From JAIOTG01 sp964644045 (GTDB taxonomy: Bacteria; Patescibacteriota; Patescibacteriia; Patescibacteriales; JAGXOH01), in the NCBI GenBank assembly GCA_964644045.1, contig CAZXUK010000025.1:1-13825 (forward strand): a DNA stretch of 13,825 nt, in the 5' to 3' direction. The notes beneath the pieces were generated by a model that ran no database searches, was not told where the DNA came from, and was given only the letters and a program-made list of their open reading frames with translations. The translations under genes and the position numbers were made by a program. How positions within the stretch are numbered: position 1 is the stretch's first letter; each line of letters begins with the position of its first letter. Of this stretch, positions 6,036 to 12,809 are shown in pieces.

Positions 6036-6092
6036 TTGTTTTAATATCGTTTTATATAATCATTAAAAAAAATCCGCTATTCCGAGGTAATT

Positions 6093-6893
6093 TTACTCCT
6101 TTTTCGTTTTTCCTATCGGCATAATATAAAAAGGAATTTCCTGATCCGGAATATTCAACAATTCCTTCAACTCTTTCTCCTGAAAAGCGCCTACTGTCAC
6201 TGTCTCCAGGTCCAAGCTTGTCGCCTGTAAAAACAAATTCTCCGCGGCATGCCCCGCTTCCATATGCACATATTGCTTCCCTCTTTCTCCGTATTTTTGA
6301 GTAGTTACCGAATAATCGCCGGTAATTACGATAGCCGCCGGGGCTTCGGATATAAACATTTGTCCCAAGGCCGCCCGGGCCAAATCTTTCATTGCCCGCC
6401 CCTCGGATACGAGCTCCAAATTATGACTTGAAGGCAAATAATGATAAACTCCGGCGTCCAGATCCGGCAAATCCTCTGCCACTACATAAACCTCCAAGGG
6501 ATATAGCGCTCCGGCTGAAGGAGCGGCACGTTTCCGTCCGTCCGGTCCGGTTACGCCCTGGGCCGCCCAGACCAATTGGGAAACGCTTGATAAGGACAGG
6601 GGCTCATCGCTATAATTTCGAACACTTCTCCGGTTGGCAATGGCCTCTTCCACGGAAATAGAACTGTTTTTTTGTGGCTGGGGGAGATCAATACGAGACA
6701 TAGTATTAAAATTTTTATTAGTTTGATCTTTTTTTTGAATATTTGGCTCTTCTTGGGCATTCGGCTCCGGGGTTTTTTGAAAAGATTTATGAAAAAAGTT
6801 TCTCTTTTGCGGTATTAGATAAAAAAATAACATCACCCCCAAAGCCAATAAAAGAAAAATTGTTAATAACAATATTTTATTATTTTTTGACAT
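6093..6893 (-). CDS. Membrane-anchored SagB/ThcOx-type nitroreductase
   Basis: A 266-residue flavoprotein with an N-terminal membrane anchor (about residues 7-27), a polar linker (28-78) and a nitroreductase domain (about 79-263). The domain shows NRRSVRNYSDEPLS (87-100), where Arg residues hold the FMN phosphate, RAAPSAGALYPLEVYV (122-137), typical of the SagB branch, HMEAGHAAENLFLQA (210-224) for the dimer interface and flavin, and VGAF...LLNIP...PIGK at the end. SagB proteins oxidise azolines in peptide-toxin pathways, but no cyclodehydratase or precursor gene is in the window, so this is a stand-alone member with unknown substrate. The anchor should place the catalytic domain either inside or outside the cell depending on topology; basic residues on both sides leave this open. 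ATG at 6893 is preferred over a GTG at 6914. It lies between an acidic repeat protein and the split permease. Confidence 0.8.
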   Translation of the reverse strand: MSKNNKILLLTIFLLLALGVMLFFYLIPQKRNFFHKSFQKTPEPNAQEEPNIQKKDQTNKNFNTMSRIDLPQPQKNSSISVEEAIANRRSVRNYSDEPLSLSSVSQLVWAAQGVTGPDGRKRAAPSAGALYPLEVYVVAEDLPDLDAGVYHYLPSSHNLELVSEGRAMKDLARAALGQMFISEAPAAIVITGDYSVTTQKYGERGKQYVHMEAGHAAENLFLQATSLDLETVTVGAFQEKELKELLNIPDQEIPFYIMPIGKTKKE

Positions 6894-6923
6894 ATTAATT
6901 TTTAATCTTATCACTAACCCGAC

Positions 6924-7868
6924 TTACAAAGATTGTTTTATCTTGTAATAATCAATAAATTTTTTAATGGCCTCTTTTTGTTCAGCTGGCCTCGAAGCAT
7001 TCTCCAGGGTGTTTTGCACCTCTTCAAGGTTTTTAAGCACATTATTATCGGAATTTTTCTTAGAATCAACTTTTTTAAATTTAAAATTCTCGTCATCGTT
7101 AATTAGATCTACTATCTTATTATAATCTTCAGCAATATCTCCGGAAATGGTCATATTCTGTAATTTTTTGGTTTGCTCTTCCCGTTCTCGGCCCTTCTTT
7201 TCTTCTTTAGATAATTCCTCGTTTTCCTCTCTCTCCTCCAAACTTTTTTCGATATCATCCAAAGAAACATCAAAATCCTCCAAAGGGGTTTCTTCAGTTT
7301 CCCCGCTCGATTCACCTTCCTCCTCATCATTTGAAAATTCTTCCTGCTTAAATCGTTCAAATAATTTCTTCATTGAATCCTCTTTGTTTTTGGAATATTT
7401 ATTCAAATAAAAATTTATTACCCTGTTAGCTGTCTCTATTTCTTTCTCGGGAATATCAAAGAAAAACAATTTTTTTGCCTCATTTTCAGTATCTATATTC
7501 CCCACTGCTTCCTTCGTTCCTTGCCAAGCATCTTTTAAAGCGTTTAGTCCTGCCAAAACGACCATGGGGTCCTCATTCCGATCAAGCTTTTTATACATAT
7601 TATCTCGACCGGTAATTTCCAATAAATTATTAAAATCAGAAACAATATCACCGGAAGGTTTAAAGTCTTCCAATTTTTCCATTTTGGCTTTAAGTTTTTT
7701 AGCTATGTATTCTTCCTTTTCCGTCTCTATGGTCGGCTCTTGTTCTTGCTCGGGATCTTCCGGTTGTTTTTGTAAGGGCTCTGCCTGCCCTAATTCTTCT
7801 TGGTTATTCTCATTGTCTAAAGTTTGTTCTTCTGATATTTCGTCATTAAGATTTGTTTTTTCATTCAT
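6924..7868 (-). CDS. Acidic protein with two copies of an unrecognised ~80-100-residue domain
   Basis: I do not recognise this 314-residue protein. It has a disordered, Glu/Gln-rich head (1-56), a first domain (about 57-160), a very acidic linker (about 175-230) and a second domain (about 233-312). The two domains are related: each has a KKL/KKLQ lead-in, SGDI (72-75 and 242-245) with Asp and Asn at the same later positions (S-G-D-I-x3-D-x-N), a KK-x-D segment, VL-x3-L, and an aromatic-rich end (INFYLNKY at 151-158; IDYYKIKQ at 305-312). No signal peptide or membrane segment is visible. It starts 71 bases after arsM and ends 30 bases before the nitroreductase. An AGGAGG at 7902-7907 is 33 bases from the ATG, too far to act on it, and stops prevent an earlier in-frame start. 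Confidence 0.7.
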   Translation of the reverse strand: MNEKTNLNDEISEEQTLDNENNQEELGQAEPLQKQPEDPEQEQEPTIETEKEEYIAKKLKAKMEKLEDFKPSGDIVSDFNNLLEITGRDNMYKKLDRNEDPMVVLAGLNALKDAWQGTKEAVGNIDTENEAKKLFFFDIPEKEIETANRVINFYLNKYSKNKEDSMKKLFERFKQEEFSNDEEEGESSGETEETPLEDFDVSLDDIEKSLEEREENEELSKEEKKGREREEQTKKLQNMTISGDIAEDYNKIVDLINDDENFKFKKVDSKKNSDNNVLKNLEEVQNTLENASRPAEQKEAIKKFIDYYKIKQSL

Positions 7869-7939
7869 AAAATTTTATTTATTGTTAATAATATTTTTAT
7901 TCCTCCTAATCCTATTTCTTTCGGGTTAAGTCATCCCAC

Positions 7940-8680
7940 TTATTTATTCACTCCTTTGACCGTCAAACTTTCCGGATTAATTCTCTTATATTGCTTCTTG
8001 CTTATATCCTTGTTCTCGGACAGAATTTCCACTTCAAAACCGGCCTTCTTTATCTTTCCCAGATATTCCTCCTTTAACAAAGCGCCGGCCACGCATCCGG
8101 TAAGAAGTTCTTTGTCATTTCTTTGCTCCTCCGAAAGCTCTTCCAGTAGTACTATATCGGAAACATAGATCCTGCCTCCTTTTTTTAGAATCCGGTAGGC
8201 CTCGGAAAAGACTTTGTCCTTGTCCGGACTAAGATTGATAACACAATTACTGATGATAACGTCCGCGGAATCATCCTCAAAAGGGAGATTCTCCATCTCC
8301 GCCAATTTGAATTCCACATTGTCCACTTCCTTTTTTCGGGCGTTCTCTCTGGCTTTCTCCACCATTTCCCGGGTCATGTCCACTCCGATAACTTTGCCCG
8401 CCTCCCCCACTTTTTTGGAGGCCAAAAAGCAATCAAAACCGCCACCGGCACCCAGATCAACCACTGTCTCACCTTCGGCGATATCGCTCGAGGCCAAAGG
8501 GTTGCCGCAACCCAAACCCATATTGGCCTCCCCTCCTTCCTTGATCTCATCTTGGGAATAACCCACTTGGCTGCTGATATCCTCATTGCTGTCGCCGCCG
8601 CAACAACTACACCCGCAACCCGAGTTATTTTGAGCTATCTCTCCATATTTGTCTTTGATAATATTCTTTTTATCTTTCAT
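7940..8680 (-). CDS. arsM: Arsenite S-adenosylmethionine methyltransferase ArsM
   Basis: A 246-residue cytosolic enzyme that transfers methyl groups from SAM to As(III), giving methylated arsenicals. The SAM-binding motif I is VVDLGAGGGFD (73-83), followed by GVDMT (99-103). The three Cys that bind As(III) in characterised ArsM proteins are in place: C58 in GLGCGNP, C146 in SNCVINL and C196 in TGCVAGAL. The N-terminus has an additional cluster, C22, C24, C26 and C27 (GCGCSCCGG), which may bring in arsenic. The C-terminal domain is short, as in compact prokaryotic ArsM. The gene lies 15 bases after an alpha/beta hydrolase gene, and an ArsP-like permease is encoded about 2 kb downstream, which could export the methylated product. 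No arsR-type repressor gene is next to it. Confidence 0.92.
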   Translation of the reverse strand: MKDKKNIIKDKYGEIAQNNSGCGCSCCGGDSNEDISSQVGYSQDEIKEGGEANMGLGCGNPLASSDIAEGETVVDLGAGGGFDCFLASKKVGEAGKVIGVDMTREMVEKARENARKKEVDNVEFKLAEMENLPFEDDSADVIISNCVINLSPDKDKVFSEAYRILKKGGRIYVSDIVLLEELSEEQRNDKELLTGCVAGALLKEEYLGKIKKAGFEVEILSENKDISKKQYKRINPESLTVKGVNK

Positions 8681-8695
8681 AATTAAAAATTCGAA

Positions 8696-9604
8696 TTAAT
8701 TTTTATCGATCCAATCTAAGATTTTATTAAAAATTTCGTAATTATTTTTTTCGATCATCAACATATGTCCATTGCCTTTAATGTCGAAATCGCCTAAAAA
8801 ACAATGAGTACAATCGATATTTCGGGAAGTAAAATAATTCACTATTTCCGCATCCTTTTCTTTGGGGTGGTCCGCATCATTGGTTCCCGTTATTGTTAAA
8901 ATTTTAATCTCTTTGAATTTTTCTATGTTTGTAATCTTTAATTGAGAGCCATCAACATTGAAACGTTCCCATACCAATTTTGTATTCGTGGGTTGTAGAG
9001 TTGCTTTATAATCCTCCAAGTGGTCTTCGGGAAATTGTTTACTCTCGCCGATCAACTTCCTTTTTACAAACTCGTCACTTGGAGGAAGAAATCCGGGTAC
9101 TTCCAATTCGTAGGTTATAGGACCAAAATTGATTTCGTAAACATTTTCCGTTTTTGTTTTATATTCGGCTTTTTCTTGAATGTTCCCCATTTCTCCCGGA
9201 GCCAAAGCAATAATTCGGGATATATAATTTTTATCCAATAATTCCGGGAGTTTCCATACTATGGGTGCCGACATGGAATGGCAAATAACAATAACTTTTC
9301 TGTTAATGCTTTGAATGAGATTAGCTAAAGCATAGGCAAAAAACGAACCGTTTATTTTCTCCTCGGGAACAAAACCGCTACGCCCCATCCCCGGCCAGTC
9401 AACAACATACACATCGAACCCTTTTTGAACGAAATAATTTCCCATGCCCTCTCTTCCGTCCGGAGAATATTCATAACAATGTCCGGTGTGCGCGCTTCCG
9501 TGTACCATTAAAACGGCACTATCTTGTTCTTGTGTATTGTTGCCGACCAATTTTTTTGTATAAAGAGAATAAGGAGGTAAGGTATAAAAATTTAATTCGG
9601 GCAT
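8696..9604 (-). CDS. Alpha/beta hydrolase
   Basis: A 302-residue alpha/beta-fold hydrolase, probably an esterase or thioesterase acting in the cytosol. The oxyanion-hole region is VHGSAHTGHCYEY (34-46), with the following strand FDVYVVDWPGMGRSGF (63-78). The nucleophile elbow is ICHSMSA (107-113) with S110; Cys takes the place of the usual first Gly. The acid is D243 or D245 in TGTNDADHP, and H280 in GNGHMLM is the catalytic His. A cap of about 80 residues lies between 140 and 225. There is no signal peptide. It begins one base after the stop of the upstream methyltransferase gene and ends 15 bases before arsM, so the three form a tight transcription unit. Substrate unknown. Confidence 0.85.
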   Translation of the reverse strand: MPELNFYTLPPYSLYTKKLVGNNTQEQDSAVLMVHGSAHTGHCYEYSPDGREGMGNYFVQKGFDVYVVDWPGMGRSGFVPEEKINGSFFAYALANLIQSINRKVIVICHSMSAPIVWKLPELLDKNYISRIIALAPGEMGNIQEKAEYKTKTENVYEINFGPITYELEVPGFLPPSDEFVKRKLIGESKQFPEDHLEDYKATLQPTNTKLVWERFNVDGSQLKITNIEKFKEIKILTITGTNDADHPKEKDAEIVNYFTSRNIDCTHCFLGDFDIKGNGHMLMIEKNNYEIFNKILDWIDKN

Positions 9605-9605
9605 A

Positions 9606-10538
9606 TTATTTCTTTAAGATTATGTAATTATGGTGCATAATATTAATAATATCCCCCTCTTCGTCTTTCATTATATTAAGAGTCTCGGGGTCATCTTTGT
9701 ATTGATCATAATATCTCTCAAAAACTTCTTGAATCTTTTGTTTTTTCTCTTCTGTGACCTTAAATCTGTCAGAAAAACCCTCTACGGTTATTCCGCCCAA
9801 CTGAGCTTCGCATTGCCCCGAATCTTCCACCGTAAAACCCGCCTCTTCACTCATCTTCTTTGCTTCTTGAAAAGAGGTGAAATACTTGTTTTTCGATACT
9901 TCTTCTATGGAAGTGTCCATTATAATGGCAGTTATCTCATTATAAAATTCGGTAAGCACAGGTGCCTCTTCCGGATTGGCGGCGCCGGGCCATTGCATAA
10001 CAAAAAGAGAATCCGATTTTAAAGTATTATAGATATTTTTAAGCATATCCGGTTGCTCGTTCACTCCGGAATATTGCAGAGTATGCCTGGACACTGCTAT
10101 ATCCACAGATTCGTCTTGGATCGGTAATTGCTTCATATCACCTTGAACCTTAGAAACCTCTTGTTCGGTTTTCTTTAAATTATCAAAATTATAATCAAGA
10201 TTAACGAAAGAAATATTTTTATATCCCTTTTCTTCAAACTGTTTTTTTAATTCTCCTGTTAAAATACCATCTCCGCCACCAAAATCCACAATGTTTATTG
10301 GCTCCTCTGATTCTTCAGGGTTTATCCCCTTTTGCTCCAAATATTCAATAATAGGGGCGGTAAAATAATCTCTAATATATTCGGGGTTGGTGTAAAAATC
10401 GATATACTCTCCTTCGTATTCCGCCACCCCCCAATTTTTAAAACTTCGTTCTTGTTTTTTTTCAAATTCCCCGTAAGAACTTTGAGTCATTCCTTCGTAA
10501 TCTTTAGTAAAATTGTTCTCAGATAACTTTTCAGACAT
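9606..10538 (-). CDS. Class I SAM-dependent methyltransferase
   Basis: A 310-residue soluble methyltransferase of the Rossmann-fold type. Motif I is INIVDFGGGDGILTG (81-95), an acidic residue ends the second strand (VNLDYN, 112-117), and VQGDMKQLPIQDESVDIAVS (131-150) covers the adenine-binding turn and motif IV. RHTLQY (151-156) and LFVMQWPGAANPEE (178-191) follow. The C-terminal part has no recognisable substrate domain. The frame is open to an ATG at 10595. The added residues there are hydrophobic and unlike the family, and that ATG lies inside a repeated leader also found upstream of the regulator gene. I therefore prefer ATG at 10538. It is directly followed by the hydrolase gene (one-base gap) and then arsM. 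Substrate unknown; it is not itself ArsM-like, as the three Cys motifs are absent. Confidence 0.8.
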   Translation of the reverse strand: MSEKLSENNFTKDYEGMTQSSYGEFEKKQERSFKNWGVAEYEGEYIDFYTNPEYIRDYFTAPIIEYLEQKGINPEESEEPINIVDFGGGDGILTGELKKQFEEKGYKNISFVNLDYNFDNLKKTEQEVSKVQGDMKQLPIQDESVDIAVSRHTLQYSGVNEQPDMLKNIYNTLKSDSLFVMQWPGAANPEEAPVLTEFYNEITAIIMDTSIEEVSKNKYFTSFQEAKKMSEEAGFTVEDSGQCEAQLGGITVEGFSDRFKVTEEKKQKIQEVFERYYDQYKDDPETLNIMKDEEGDIINIMHHNYIILKK

Positions 10539-10593
10539 AGAATTAATATTGTTTGTAATTATTATTAAAAATATTGTTTCTGTATAGCGGGAC

Positions 10594-10644
10594 ATTCAAA
10601 ATTCAAGATTTACCTGTTAATTATCATGAAATAACCGAGACTTG
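10594..10644. repeat. Leader repeat, copy A (upstream of the methyltransferase)
   Basis: This stretch matches 12727-12780. Blocks of 18 bases (17 identical) and 30 bases (25 identical) are separated by 3 bases here and 6 in the other copy. All six mismatches are transitions. The shared core includes TGTTAATTATC and AACCGAG. It lies in the 267-base gap between the symporter stop and the methyltransferase start; apart from this repeat and the possible terminator at 10786-10830, that gap shows nothing I can name. Confidence 0.65.
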
Positions 10645-10785
10645 GCACTAAAAAAGTTATGACTATTATATTATTTTTTACAAAAATTTTGCCGTTATTC
10701 GGATAAACACAAGCTTAAGAAATTTTTCTCTTGTCTTTTTTATTTGTTTTTGTCAAATTTTCCCTTTTGCTTATCCAATAAAGTC

Positions 10786-10830
10786 CTAAAACCGGCTCAC
10801 TAAGCTCAACTCAGGGCTTCTTTTAGCCGG
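10786..10830 (-). terminator. Possible terminator at the end of the symporter gene
   Basis: On the minus strand CCGGCT (10825-10830) pairs with AGCCGG (10792-10797), enclosing a second possible AAGC/GCTT stem, and is followed by TTTTAGG. The outer stem overlaps the last codons of the symporter. The loop is long (27 bases) and the T-run short, so this is a modest candidate. Confidence 0.4.
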
Positions 10831-12170
10831 GTTTTTACAGTCGCCTTTTCTTTGACCATTCTGTTCATAACCACCGAAGCGGTCAGGTCTCCGGTCACGT
10901 TAGTGGCTGTTCTCATCATCTCCAAAATCCTGTCCACGCCCACTATTAGAATAATGCCGGTGGTGGGTATTCCCGTACTAACGAGAACGGTTGATAAAAT
11001 AACTATCCCAACGCCAGGAGTGGCGGGAGTGCCGATGGAAGCTCCCACCGCCGTCATTATCAAAATCAAAATAGCGCCAAGCCCCAACTCAATACCGAAA
11101 ATTTGGGCCAAAAAAATAGTGGCCACGCCTTGATAAAGGGCGGTGCCATCCATATTTATAGTAGCTCCTATAGGAATAACAAAATTGGAAACAGAGGCTT
11201 TTACTTTCAATTTCTCCTCGGCTATTTTTATGGAAAGAGGCATGGTCACAATGGAGCTGTCAGTGGAAAAGGCCAACAATTGCGCTTCCCGAATATCCCT
11301 TAAAAACGTTAAAGGATTTTTCTTTCCCAGAACCATAACTATAAGTAAATAAACAAGAAGCATAATAAACAAACCGAGCATAACCGTTCCCACATAATAT
11401 CCGATACTAAACAAGGATTGTATTCCGGTTTTCATGGTTAACTGCGCCAGCAAACCAAAAACCGCGATCGGAGCCAAAAGCATGGTCCAGCGAACTATTT
11501 TCATACAAACATCCTGCACGGAACTTAAAAGATTTAAAATCGGTTTTGATTTTTCCGGCTTAATGCTTACCAGAGCCAATCCTATTATTATGGAAAATAT
11601 AACCACCTGCAACATCTCCATATTTACCATATTGTTAAGGGGGTTATCCGGCAAGGTTGCCACCACTTTCCCGGGCAATTCATTCAGTTTTATTTCTTTC
11701 TGCTCTATTTCCTCTTTATTAATTTGAACATTGCCGAATTCTTGAGCAAAAGCGGAAGTATCCACATATTGGCCGGGCTTAATGAATTGGGTAATCCCCA
11801 CTCCTATGCTAACGGCGATAATGGTGGTAAAAAGAAAATAAACCACTAACCCTGTTCCCATTTTTTTCAATTGCTCAAAATTCTCACTGGCCGCTATCCC
11901 CCTGATAATGGAAGCTAAAATCAAAGGAATAACTATCATCTGAATCAAGGTAAGGAAAATATGCCCGGGCAAAGCCAGCCAACTGCCCACGGTTTCCGCA
12001 TTTTCTTTGCTCAACAATCCGAACTCGGAGCTAAGCAGAAGCCCAACACCCACACCCAAGAACATGCCGATCAAAATTTTGAGCCACAACTTGCCCTCCA
12101 CCAAGGCGCTGACGTGCTCATGTAAATGCTTTAAGCTGTCAGTTGCAAAAAATTTAAAAGGATTAAACAT
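10806..12170 (-). CDS. Dicarboxylate/amino acid:cation symporter (DAACS, Glt-type)
   Basis: A 454-residue secondary transporter of the glutamate/aspartate/dicarboxylate family, importing an acidic solute with Na+ or H+. About eight transmembrane segments and two hairpins fit the Glt_Ph layout. Visible marks are the HP1 loop AFSTDSSIVTMP (300-311), the TM7 cation site NMDGTALYQG (339-348), the HP2 loop GASIGTPATPGVG (376-388), and TM8 VDRILEMMRTATNVTGD (412-428). R420 (equivalent to Arg397 of Glt_Ph) argues for an acidic substrate. Two positions differ from my memory of Glt_Ph: D304 stands where HP1 has Arg276, and E417 where Asp394 holds the substrate amino group. An extra soluble loop (about 132-180) follows the third helix. 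The start at 12170 is 25 bases below a strong extended -10 promoter. Confidence 0.9.
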   Translation of the reverse strand: MFNPFKFFATDSLKHLHEHVSALVEGKLWLKILIGMFLGVGVGLLLSSEFGLLSKENAETVGSWLALPGHIFLTLIQMIVIPLILASIIRGIAASENFEQLKKMGTGLVVYFLFTTIIAVSIGVGITQFIKPGQYVDTSAFAQEFGNVQINKEEIEQKEIKLNELPGKVVATLPDNPLNNMVNMEMLQVVIFSIIIGLALVSIKPEKSKPILNLLSSVQDVCMKIVRWTMLLAPIAVFGLLAQLTMKTGIQSLFSIGYYVGTVMLGLFIMLLVYLLIVMVLGKKNPLTFLRDIREAQLLAFSTDSSIVTMPLSIKIAEEKLKVKASVSNFVIPIGATINMDGTALYQGVATIFLAQIFGIELGLGAILILIMTAVGASIGTPATPGVGIVILSTVLVSTGIPTTGIILIVGVDRILEMMRTATNVTGDLTASVVMNRMVKEKATVKTRLKEALS

Positions 12171-12194
12171 AAATTTCCAATTAATTATATTAAA

Positions 12195-12221
12195 ATTATA
12201 GCAAAAATCGGGCTATGACAA
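12195..12221 (-). promoter_or_regulatory. Promoter of the symporter gene (extended -10)
   Basis: On the minus strand TTGTCA (12216-12221) is followed after 15 bases by TATAAT (12195-12200), preceded by TGC, which makes an extended -10 element. The spacer is two bases shorter than ideal, which an extended -10 tolerates. Transcription would begin near 12188, leaving a leader of about 17 bases without a Shine-Dalgarno sequence before the ATG at 12170. Confidence 0.6.
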
Positions 12222-12294
12222 AAATTAGGACTAAATACATAGATCCAAATTAATGCGCGTTTTTATGATTTTTAAAAGGAATTGCCATAACTAA

Positions 12295-12324
12295 AAATGT
12301 ATCACACTACAGTATGATACATTT
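12295..12324. promoter_or_regulatory. 10+10 bp inverted repeat between regulator and symporter genes
   Basis: AAATGTATCA (12295-12304) and TGATACATTT (12315-12324) form a perfect 10-bp inverted repeat around 10 bases. It begins six bases past the stop of the winged-helix regulator and lies about 75 bases above the -35 of the symporter promoter. On the minus strand the stem runs into TTTTTAG, so it could be an A+T-rich intrinsic terminator. As DNA it could be an operator for the regulator. The half-site AATGTAT recurs in the palindrome at 1911-1932. Confidence 0.5.
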
Positions 12325-12330
12325 AGGCGA

Positions 12331-12702
12331 TTATTTAGAAAGCCGGTAGCGGACGCCTCGACCGAATTTTTTGACCTGTTTCAGCTTTCCCTCTTTCTCC
12401 AGCTCCTCCAAATATCGATAAGCGGTGTTTCTGGATACTTCAAACATATCCGCGACTTCACCGGTTTGGATACTTCCTTTCTCTTTAATCGCCTCTACAA
12501 TTTTATCCTTGCGCCCTTCTATTTTCTTCTGCCTCTTCTCATTAAAGCTCTCCAGCCCGGAAGCGTCTTCTTCTTGTTCCCCTCTTTCTCGTTCCAGGCG
12601 TTTAATTTCTTGCTCACTCTCCTTAATCTTTTTCTCTTTATAGAGCCAAACCGCGACGGCTCCGATAATGGCGCCGGGGAGAAGGTATGAAATTGGTGAC
12701 AT
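12331..12702 (-). CDS. Membrane-anchored winged helix-turn-helix regulator
   Basis: A 123-residue protein with three parts: an N-terminal transmembrane helix (about 5-21, SYLLPGAIIGAVAVWLY), a highly charged stretch likely to form a coiled coil (22-66), and a C-terminal winged helix (about 67-122). The DNA-binding part reads IVEAIKEKGSIQTGEVADMF (68-87), then the recognition-helix region EVSRNTAYRYLEELEKEG (88-105) and the wing RGVRYRLSK (115-123), of the HTH_11/DeoR-like type. The membrane helix with basic residues just after it (YKEKK) predicts a cytosolic DNA-binding domain tethered to the membrane. The family has many soluble members; a tethered one is unusual. Targets are unknown: the neighbouring inverted repeat and the symporter promoter are the natural first candidates. 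There is no sensor domain visible. Confidence 0.75.
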   Translation of the reverse strand: MSPISYLLPGAIIGAVAVWLYKEKKIKESEQEIKRLERERGEQEEDASGLESFNEKRQKKIEGRKDKIVEAIKEKGSIQTGEVADMFEVSRNTAYRYLEELEKEGKLKQVKKFGRGVRYRLSK

Positions 12703-12726
12703 AAATAAAATTTATTAAATTAATAA

Positions 12727-12780
12727 ATTCAAAACTCAAGATTTATTTTCTGTTAATTATCGTAAAACAACCGAGGCCTG
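12727..12780. repeat. Leader repeat, copy B (upstream of the regulator)
   Basis: The partner of 10594-10644, placed in the 107-base gap between the ABC transporter stop and the regulator start, 25 bases upstream of the latter's ATG. Identity is 42 of 48 aligned bases, with only transitions among the mismatches and a 3-base difference in length in the middle. It lies in the same orientation with respect to the downstream gene as copy A. Confidence 0.65.
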
Positions 12781-12783
12781 ACT

Positions 12784-12802
12784 TTGAAATTCTTAATTTC
12801 AA
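12784..12802. repeat. A+T-rich hairpin after the ABC transporter gene
   Basis: TTGAAATT (12784-12791) and AATTTCAA (12795-12802) form a perfect 8-bp inverted repeat around three bases, starting 7 bases past the ABC transporter stop. On the minus strand no T-run follows (AGTCAGG), so it is a poor terminator. It may protect the 3' end of the transcript or be a protein-binding site. Confidence 0.4.
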
Positions 12803-12809
12803 GCTTAGA

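Noticed and set aside
6060..6092. Terminator after the nitroreductase gene
   Set aside because: There is a run of eight T on the minus strand, but the bases before it do not form a convincing stem.
6093..6893. Thiazole/oxazole-modified peptide cluster based on the SagB-like protein
   Set aside because: No cyclodehydratase, ocin-ThiF-like protein or short precursor peptide is visible nearby, and the protein has a membrane anchor unlike typical SagB.
7902..7907. AGGAGG as ribosome binding site of the acidic two-domain protein
   Set aside because: It is 33 bases from the ATG, and a stop codon three codons upstream rules out an earlier in-frame start.
7147..8561. Plus-strand open frames opposite the acidic protein and arsM
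   Set aside because: Ser-rich shadow translations of acidic minus-strand genes, with no recognisable motif.
10852..12201. Plus-strand frames opposite the symporter
   Set aside because: The minus-strand symporter is complete with all family motifs; the antisense frames show none.
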